A program made the position numbers and the translations under genes. Below, piece after piece: positions 56,907-64,000 of a stretch of 64,000 nt of DNA. Location of the stretch: NCBI GenBank assembly GCA_029961745.1, contig CP124680.1:4278001-4342000 (forward strand), given 5' to 3'. Origin of the DNA: Nocardioides sp. L-11A. GTDB lineage: Bacteria > Actinomycetota > Actinomycetes > Propionibacteriales > Nocardioidaceae. The notes under the pieces are model-generated. The model saw only the letters and a program-made list of their open reading frames with translations, did not search any database and was not told the origin of the DNA. Numbering within the stretch: position 1 is the first letter of the stretch; every line of letters begins with the position of its first letter.

Positions 56907-57806
56907 ATGGACTCAGGACTCGTCTCGTTCGGCCTGCCCGCGGCGCTGGCGATCATCATGTTCGGCCTCGGCCTGGCGCTGACGACCGACGACTTCCGGC
57001 GGATCGGCCGCACGCCGCTGCCGGTGGCCGTCGCCCTGGCCGCCCAGCTCGTCATCCTGCCCCTCCTCTGCCTCGGGCTGGTCCTCGCGCTCGACCTCGA
57101 CCCGATCCTCGCCGTCGGGATGATGCTGCTCGCGGCCTCGCCGGGAGGGACGACCGCCAACCTGTTCAGCCACCTGTTCCGAGGGGACGTCGCCCTCAAC
57201 ATCACGCTGACCGCGGTGAACTCGCTGATCGCGGTCGTGAGCCTGCCCCTGGTCGTCAACCTCGCCGTCGGCTGGTTCGACCCGCCGGGCGCCGAGGACA
57301 TCGGACTGCAGCTCGCCAAGACCGCCCAGGTCTTCGCGATCGTCCTGGTGCCCGTGGCGCTGGGCATGCTGGTGCGCCGCTCCTCGCCCGGCTTCGCGGC
57401 CCGTGCCGACCGGCCGGTGCGGATCGCGTCCGCCGTCGTCCTCGCCCTGGTGATCGTGGGGGCACTGATCGGCGAGCGCGAGGACCTGGCCGACTACATC
57501 GCCGACGTCGGCATCGCCACGACGCTGTTCTGCGCGCTCAGTCTGAGTGTCGGCTACCTGCTTCCCCGGCTGTGCGGGGTCGAGGAGCGGCAGGCGCTCG
57601 CCTCGGCGTTCGAGGTCGGGATCCACAACAGCACCCTGGCCATCGCGATCGCGATCAGCGTGCTCGACAACGACACCCTGGCGGTGCCCGCGGCGGTCTA
57701 CGGCGTGCTGATGTTCCCGCTCGCACTGCTCGCCGGGTGGCTGCTCACGCGGCGCCGGCCACCGGCCCGGGGTCACGGTTCGGGACACCGACTACCGACT
57801 CTGTGA
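56907..57806 (+). CDS. Bile acid:sodium symporter family protein
   Basis: This 299-residue membrane protein has about nine to ten helices and starts at ATG 56907, with a GGAGGA motif upstream. The GTTANLFSHL-type sodium-binding segment reads SPGGTTANLFSHLFRGD (about 76-92), and the region EVGIHNSTLAIAIAIS (near 235) matches the second crossover motif of BASS/SBF transporters. Bacterial members take up organic anions with Na+; bile acids are not implied. It lies 22 nt before gltA on the same strand and may share its transcript. Confidence 0.88.
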   Translation: MDSGLVSFGLPAALAIIMFGLGLALTTDDFRRIGRTPLPVAVALAAQLVILPLLCLGLVLALDLDPILAVGMMLLAASPGGTTANLFSHLFRGDVALNITLTAVNSLIAVVSLPLVVNLAVGWFDPPGAEDIGLQLAKTAQVFAIVLVPVALGMLVRRSSPGFAARADRPVRIASAVVLALVIVGALIGEREDLADYIADVGIATTLFCALSLSVGYLLPRLCGVEERQALASAFEVGIHNSTLAIAIAISVLDNDTLAVPAAVYGVLMFPLALLAGWLLTRRRPPARGHGSGHRLPTL

Positions 57807-57828
57807 CGTGGCCGACTAGGTTGGCTGC

Positions 57829-59118
<1,290 letters not shown>

Positions 59119-59120
59119 GC

Positions 59121-59765
59121 GTGCCCCCCTCCGCACCACCCTTCCCGACCCCTGCCACCGGTGTGGCAGGGGTCGTCTGGGATCTGGGCAACGTGCTCAT
59201 CGACTGGCAGCCGCTCGCCGCGGTGGCCGCGGGCGTCGGCGAGGACGAGGCCCGTCGGTTCCTCGCCGGGTTCGACTTCGGTGCCTGGAACCACGCGTGC
59301 GACGCCGGCCGCCCCTGGGCCGAGGCGTTGGCCGAGCTCGACCGTCTCCATCCCGAGTGGTCACCGCACGGCCACGCCTACCATCGGCACTTCGCCGCCG
59401 CGCTGAGCGAGCTGCCCGCGTCCGTCGCGGTCGTGCGGGACCTGCATGCCGCCGGCGTCCCCCAGTGCGGCCTGACCAACTGGTCCCACGAGCTCTACCA
59501 GGCCCACGCGGCAGGACGGTTCGACCTCCTCGACCTGCTCGACCACGTCGTCGTGTCCGGCATGGAGCGGATCGCGAAGCCCGACCCCCGCATCTTCCTC
59601 CTCGCTGCCGAGCGGTCCGGGCTGGCGCCGGAGCGGCTGGTGTTCGTCGACGACAAGGCGGCCAACGTCGAGGCGGCGCGGGCCCTCGGGTTGGCCGGCA
59701 TCGTGTTCACCGATGCCGTGACGCTGCGCACCGAGCTGACGGCGCTCTCGTTGCTCCCGGGCTGA
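59121..59765 (+). CDS. HAD-IA family phosphatase-like protein
   Basis: This 214-residue haloacid dehalogenase-type hydrolase starts at GTG 59121, just after gltA. Motif I is VVWDLGNVLIDW with nucleophile Asp21, motif II CGLTNWS, motif III AKPDPRIF, and motif IV VFVDDKAANVEAA. There is no large cap insert. Substrates of this subgroup are small phosphorylated metabolites; the specific one is unknown. Confidence 0.9.
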   Translation: MPPSAPPFPTPATGVAGVVWDLGNVLIDWQPLAAVAAGVGEDEARRFLAGFDFGAWNHACDAGRPWAEALAELDRLHPEWSPHGHAYHRHFAAALSELPASVAVVRDLHAAGVPQCGLTNWSHELYQAHAAGRFDLLDLLDHVVVSGMERIAKPDPRIFLLAAERSGLAPERLVFVDDKAANVEAARALGLAGIVFTDAVTLRTELTALSLLPG

Positions 59766-59774
59766 GGCCGACGC

Positions 59775-60329
59775 TCAGGCGAGCAGTGCGTCGATGTCGA
59801 CGGGCACCTCGACGTCGCCGTAGGCGAGCACCACCTGGCCGCTGGCGAAGCGGCCGGTCTCGCGGTAGAAGCCGTCGACGAGCCGCATCGTGGTGACCTC
59901 GTGGTCGCGCGGGTCGACGATCCAGTACGACGGCGCGCCCCACGCGGCGTAGCGCTGCACCTTGGCGATGTAGTCGTTGGCCCGGTTGGACGAGACGATC
60001 TCGACGACCAGGTGCGGGACGCCGGACAGCGCCCGTTGCTCCTCGGTCACGTCGTGGACCATCAGGTCCGGACCGAGCTCCTCGCGCACCCCGGTCGGGA
60101 TCCAGCCCCAGCCGCCGGTCACCTGGGTGCCCGGAGCAAGGTGGTCGTTCAGAAGCACCTGCAGGCGGAACTGGATCTGTTGATGACGTTGTGAGGGTTG
60201 TGCGGCCACGACGAGAGCGCCTCCGAAGTACTCGCTCGGGACCACGTCCGCGGCGAGGTACTCCTCCCACGTCATCGGGAAGCGCTGCATCTCGTCACCT
60301 CGACGGATCGGTCCGATCGCCACGGTCAT
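59775..60329 (-). CDS. Uma2 family (DUF820) restriction endonuclease-like protein
   Basis: This 184-residue protein starts at ATG 60329 with a GGAGCAGCG upstream. The family pattern is seen as WEEYLAADVV, ELGPDLMVHD, GVPHLVVEIVSSNRAND and YAAWGAPSYWIVDPRD. Only limited similarity to the copy at 16259-16819 remains, so it is not a recent duplicate. Biological role unknown. It converges on the HAD gene with 9 nt between stops. Confidence 0.85.
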   Translation of the reverse strand: MTVAIGPIRRGDEMQRFPMTWEEYLAADVVPSEYFGGALVVAAQPSQRHQQIQFRLQVLLNDHLAPGTQVTGGWGWIPTGVREELGPDLMVHDVTEEQRALSGVPHLVVEIVSSNRANDYIAKVQRYAAWGAPSYWIVDPRDHEVTTMRLVDGFYRETGRFASGQVVLAYGDVEVPVDIDALLA

Positions 60330-60417
60330 CGCTGCTCCTTCCGATTTCGGCGTCTCCCGAGATCGTCGCCGACCCGACCAGTCAACGCAACCGGGCCGGT
60401 GGCTGCAACCGCGGGCC

Positions 60418-61752
60418 TCAGCCCTGTGGAAAGGCCGGCAGCGCGGCGTCGCACAGCCACGGCCGCAGCAGCTCCGCGACATCCGTGCCGGTGCGCTGCG
60501 AGGCGATGCCGAGGAAGTCCTCGGTGGTGACCGACTCCCCCGCATGTGTGGCGACCCAGCCGCGCAGCACGTCGAAGAAGGCGTCGTCGCCGACGGCGAG
60601 GCGCAGGGCGTGCAGCGCGAGGGCGCCGCGCTTGTAGACCCGGTCGTCGAACATCAGCTCCGCGCCCGGGTCGGCGAGGACCAGGTCCTGGTCCAGCCCG
60701 GCGAGGCGCTCGTGGTGGTGGCGGGCCCACCCGTCGCAGGTGCGCGGGCCGCCGCTCTCCTCGGACCACAGCCACTCGGCGTAGCACGCGAATCCCTCGT
60801 GCAGCCAGATGTCCTGCCAGTGGCGCAGGGTGACGGCGTTGCCGTACCACTGGTGGGCGAGCTCATGGGCGATCAGCCGCACCTGCGACCAGTCGGACGA
60901 GCAGAAGTTGCGGCCGAAGGTCGACAGGCTCTGGCTCTCGAGGGGGATCTCGAGGTCGTCGTCGGTGACCACGGCGGCGTAGGCGTCGAAGGGGTAGGCA
61001 CCGAAGATCCGCTCGAAGAACTCCAGCATCGCCGGCTGCTGGTCGAAGGAGCCGGCGAGGTCGGCGTCGGGCGGCGCGAAGGTGCGGGTGCGCGGGTCGT
61101 GCTCGGTGGTGACGTAGCGTCCGATCTGGACGGTGGCGAGATAGGTCGCCATCGGCCGGTCCATGGCGTAGGTCCAGCTCTCCGCGCCGGCGCGGCGCCG
61201 GTGGGCGGCGAGGGCACCGTTGGCGACCACGACGTAGCCGGCGGGCGCGGCCACCGTGATGCGGTAGGTCGCCTTGTCGTCGGGGCGGTCGTTGCACGGG
61301 AACCAGGTGGGCGCGCCGTGCGGCTGAGCCGCGACGATGACGCCGTCCTCGAGCTCCTCCCAGCCGGCGTCGCCGTGGTGACGGTCGACGACCGGCCGCG
61401 GGGAGCCACCGTAGACCACCGTCAGCCGCAGCTCGGAGCCGGCGGCGACCGGGCGGTCGAGCTGCAGGACCAGCCGGTGGCCGCGCGCCGACCACTTCTT
61501 GACCCGCGGCGCCGGCCGGGGGCCGCCATCGTCGGGGTCACCTCCGTCGAGGCGCAGCTTGGTGGCCCGCAGGTGGGCGAGGTCGAGGACCAGCCGCGCG
61601 GTCTCCGCGCGGACCACCAGCTCCAGGTGCGCGGTGCCGCTCAGCCGGTTGCCGTCGGGGACGTAGGCGAGGTCGAGGTCGTAGTGCCGCACGGCGTACG
61701 ACGGGTCGCCGTGGCCGGGCAGGTACGGGTCGGCGGTGGGCAGCTGGGGCAC
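60418..61752 (-). CDS. M1 family zinc metallopeptidase
   Basis: This 444-residue aminopeptidase-type protein starts at GTG 61752, 11 nt after the end of the synthetase gene. The zinc motif is HELAHQWYGN followed by HEGFACYAEWLW (HExxH-x18-E). The GxMEN-like exopeptidase motif is replaced by IPLESQS, so its exopeptidase specificity may differ. Members of this short M1 type often follow Pls/PosA synthetases, which suggests a role in processing or degrading the poly-amino-acid product; that is inference. Confidence 0.88.
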   Translation of the reverse strand: MPQLPTADPYLPGHGDPSYAVRHYDLDLAYVPDGNRLSGTAHLELVVRAETARLVLDLAHLRATKLRLDGGDPDDGGPRPAPRVKKWSARGHRLVLQLDRPVAAGSELRLTVVYGGSPRPVVDRHHGDAGWEELEDGVIVAAQPHGAPTWFPCNDRPDDKATYRITVAAPAGYVVVANGALAAHRRRAGAESWTYAMDRPMATYLATVQIGRYVTTEHDPRTRTFAPPDADLAGSFDQQPAMLEFFERIFGAYPFDAYAAVVTDDDLEIPLESQSLSTFGRNFCSSDWSQVRLIAHELAHQWYGNAVTLRHWQDIWLHEGFACYAEWLWSEESGGPRTCDGWARHHHERLAGLDQDLVLADPGAELMFDDRVYKRGALALHALRLAVGDDAFFDVLRGWVATHAGESVTTEDFLGIASQRTGTDVAELLRPWLCDAALPAFPQG

Positions 61753-61763
61753 GGGCCGGATCC

Positions 61764-64000
61764 TCAGTCGGCCCACGGACCGATGGGATTGCCGATCCAG
61801 CGCGTCTTGTCCGGCACGGACTCCCCCCTCATCACCAACGACACCGGGCCGACCGTAGCGTGCCGGCCCAACGACGCAGCGGGCAGCACCACCGAGTTGG
61901 GGCCCACCGTGGCGCCGCGATGCAGCCGGACCGTGTCGGTGGCGAGCAGCCGGTCGTGGAAGAGATGGGTCTGCACGACACTGCCCTGGTTGACGACCGA
62001 GCCGTCGCCGAGCTCGACCAGGTCCGGCTCGGGCAGCCAGTACGACTCGCACCACACTCCGCGGCCGACCCGCGCACCCATCGCGCGGAACCACACGGCG
62101 ATGAGCGGCGATCCGGTCGCCAGCCCCGCGAACCAGGGAGTCGCGACCACCTCGACGAAGGTGTCGGCGAGCTCGTTGCGCCACACGAACGAGCTCCACA
62201 GGGGATGGGAGCCCGCGCGGACCCGGCCGACGAGGAGCCACTTGGCGAGCACGGCGACCAGCCCGGCGAGCAGTCCCGCACCCCACAGCAGCACCGGTAC
62301 GGCGAGCAGGCCGGCCAGCGCGCCGTACCGGACCCACACGGCGAGAGTGCCGAGGACGACGATCAGGTGCAGGCACACGGCCAGGGTGACCGGCAGCAGC
62401 CGGGCGACCTCCCAGCAGGCCCGGGCCGCCTTGAGCCGGGTCGGCGGGGCGTAGGTGCGCTCGTCGGCGGAGCCCTGGGCGGCACGGCGCAGCGGCGCGG
62501 GCGGGCTGCCGAGCCAGGACTCGCCGGCCTTCACCGTGCCGCGGGCCGGAGCCGCCGAGAGGACCGCGACCAGCGAGCGCTTGGGCACCTTGCGGCCGGG
62601 CGCCGCCATCGCGGAGTTGCCGACGAAGGCCCGCTTGCCGACCTTGACCCGCTCGGCGCGCAGCCAGCCGCCGCCGAGCTCGTAGCCGCCGATCAGGGTG
62701 TCGTCCGCGAGGAACGCCTGGTCGCTGACACTCACCAGCGACGGGATCATCAGTGCCGTCGAGGCCTCGACGTCCTTGCCGATCCGCGCGCCGAGCAGAC
62801 GCAGCCACCCGGGCGTGAGCTGCGAGCTGTAGAGCGGGAACAGCCAGGTCCGGGCCTCGTCGAGCACCCGGATCGTCGACCACACGCACAGCGCCGGCCC
62901 GCTCTGCAGCGGGTGGGCGCCGGCCCGCACCCCGCGCGCGAGGAGCCGGACGGCGCCGAGGATCAGCGCGGCCAGCACGACGAAGCCGGCCACCACGCCC
63001 GGCACCAGCCAGGGTGCGAGCGCCGCGACCAGATCGCCGACGCCGGTGGTGGCGTCGACGTCGGCCAGCAGCAGCACGGGGATCGCCACGCCCAGTACCG
63101 CGAGCGCGGGCAGGCAGGAGAGGAGACCGGCCACGGCGGCGTACCCCACCGCCCAACGCCGCAGCGACCGGCGCGACGCGGGCGGACGCTCGGCCCACGG
63201 GCCCCGCGCCGCGGAGCTCATCCGCACCGCGGGCGCCCCCGACCAGAACTCTCCCACCGGGACCTCGCCGAAGACGGCCGACCCCGGCGCGACCTCGGCG
63301 TCGTCGCCGACGACCGCGCCCGGGCACAGCATCGACCGGGTGCCGACCCGGGCGCGACGACCCACCCGGATCCCGCCGACGTGCAGCGTGTCACCGTCGA
63401 TCCAGTAGCCGGTCAGGTCGACCTCGGGCTCGATCGACGCGCCTTTCCCGACGGTGAGATGACCGGTGACGGGCGGCAGCGAGTGCAGGTCGGCACCGCG
63501 GGCCACCTTGGCGCCGAGGAGCCGGGCGTACCAGGTGATGTACGGCGCCCCGGCCAGCCGGGTCGCGCCCAGCTCGTCGGCGATCCGCTCGGCCGTCCAG
63601 ATCCGCAGGTGCACCTTGCCGCCGCGCGGGTAGGCGCCGGGCCGGACGCCCGCCAGGACGACCCGGGCCAGCTTCGCCGCCACGAGCATCCGGCCGGGCG
63701 GGCTGACGAAGAGGACGAGCAGCAGCGCCAGCACCCACCACGGCACGGCAGGCAGCCAGGCGACGTCGAGAAGGTCGTGCCCGAGCCGGGCGAGGGTCAG
63801 GATGGCCGCGATCCAGCGCGGCGCCGCCAGCGCCCGCAGCAGCGGGACGGCGAGCACCTGGCCGATCTGGGTCTTGCGCGGGATCGGCTTCACCTTGCGG
63901 CTCTGCTCGGTCAGGGCGCTCGGCTCCAGGGAGTCGAGGAAGCCCGTCAGGCCGCCGACCGTCGGGTGCTCGTAGAGGTCGGCGACCGTCAGCTCGGCGT
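61764..64000 (-). CDS. Pls/PosA-type non-ribosomal peptide synthetase, C-terminal part
   Basis: The open frame continues past the right edge, so the adenylation domain lies outside. The visible 745 residues begin with the end of a carrier-protein domain (LTVADLYEHPTVGGL), then about six membrane helices in three pairs, each pair joined to left-handed beta-helix (hexapeptide) or tandem soluble domains. Repeats such as GKGASIEPEVDLTGYWIDGD, ARIGKDVEAST and ARVGRGVWCES mark the three soluble units. This is the layout of epsilon-poly-L-lysine synthetase-like proteins, which make cationic homopolymers. It precedes an M1 peptidase gene, as is usual. The monomer cannot be told from the visible part. 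Confidence 0.9.
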   Translation of the reverse strand, partial: AELTVADLYEHPTVGGLTGFLDSLEPSALTEQSRKVKPIPRKTQIGQVLAVPLLRALAAPRWIAAILTLARLGHDLLDVAWLPAVPWWVLALLLVLFVSPPGRMLVAAKLARVVLAGVRPGAYPRGGKVHLRIWTAERIADELGATRLAGAPYITWYARLLGAKVARGADLHSLPPVTGHLTVGKGASIEPEVDLTGYWIDGDTLHVGGIRVGRRARVGTRSMLCPGAVVGDDAEVAPGSAVFGEVPVGEFWSGAPAVRMSSAARGPWAERPPASRRSLRRWAVGYAAVAGLLSCLPALAVLGVAIPVLLLADVDATTGVGDLVAALAPWLVPGVVAGFVVLAALILGAVRLLARGVRAGAHPLQSGPALCVWSTIRVLDEARTWLFPLYSSQLTPGWLRLLGARIGKDVEASTALMIPSLVSVSDQAFLADDTLIGGYELGGGWLRAERVKVGKRAFVGNSAMAAPGRKVPKRSLVAVLSAAPARGTVKAGESWLGSPPAPLRRAAQGSADERTYAPPTRLKAARACWEVARLLPVTLAVCLHLIVVLGTLAVWVRYGALAGLLAVPVLLWGAGLLAGLVAVLAKWLLVGRVRAGSHPLWSSFVWRNELADTFVEVVATPWFAGLATGSPLIAVWFRAMGARVGRGVWCESYWLPEPDLVELGDGSVVNQGSVVQTHLFHDRLLATDTVRLHRGATVGPNSVVLPAASLGRHATVGPVSLVMRGESVPDKTRWIGNPIGPWAD

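Overview
This window looks like a chromosomal backbone segment from a high-GC actinobacterium, most likely Nocardioides or a close relative in the Nocardioidaceae. That placement is an inference. It rests on very high GC, frequent GTG starts, the guaB3/choD/guaB/guaA neighbourhood, groES plus a His-tailed groEL with CIRCE operators, HtaA-type haem protein genes, a Pls/PosA-type synthetase beside an M1 peptidase, and the order rplM-rpsI-glmM ... glmS-acpS ... alr ... tsaE/tsaB/rimI/tsaD typical of actinobacteria. No rRNA, tRNA, prophage, insertion sequence or CRISPR array is visible. About 47 protein genes are supported, most of them on the minus strand.

Layout. 1-1.3 kb: small envelope or hypothetical proteins (DUF4126, DUF5709, a 47-residue GPGG membrane peptide). 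1.3-6.1 kb: an FAD oxidoreductase and DUF1295 enzyme pair behind a KstR-like operator, guaA, and a frameshifted DUF559/AbiEi-like gene bracketed by two copies of a 59-nt palindromic element. 6.5-14.5 kb: a choD-like GMC oxidoreductase, two aldehyde dehydrogenases, an AttH-like protein, an APH-like phosphotransferase and a TetR regulator, with a second and better KstR-like operator. 14.6-18.6 kb: guaB3, a GNAT, a Uma2 protein and guaB. 18.6-26.7 kb: an iron-boxed HtaA-domain secreted protein, zwf, cydAB under a Rex box, and an ACT-GNAT fusion. 26.8-35.5 kb: groEL/groES, an MMPL transporter, a SAM methyltransferase, an MpaB-type oxygenase, and tsaD-rimI-tsaB. 35.5-47.9 kb: two GH16 paralogues, a GNAT-TsaE fusion, an alpha/beta hydrolase, alr, the NAD(P)HX repair enzyme, a GH18 protein, acpS, glmS and divergent coaA. 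48-54.2 kb: two ABC export operons and a NarL/DesK-type two-component pair. 54.2-64 kb: glmM, rpsI, rplM, a bile-acid symporter family protein, citrate synthase, a HAD phosphatase, a second Uma2 protein, an M1 peptidase, and the C-terminal part of a Pls/PosA-like synthetase that runs off the right edge.

How the genes fit together. Purine synthesis (guaA, guaB, guaB3), cell-wall precursor supply (glmS, glmM, alr), cofactor supply (coaA, acpS, NAD(P)HX repair), tRNA t6A synthesis, ribosomal proteins and central carbon genes (zwf, gltA) form the conserved core. Between them sit accessory blocks for sterol or lipid oxidation, haem/iron handling, low-redox respiration and extracellular glycan hydrolysis. 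Several control sites match known consensus sequences closely: Rex (cydAB), IdeR/DtxR (htaA-like), CIRCE x2 (groES) and KstR-like x2.

The least explained signals are three: the 59-nt palindrome family with an invariant 17-nt spacer, a 208-nt terminal-inverted-repeat element between coaA and an ABC permease gene, and a large nested hairpin between groES and groEL.
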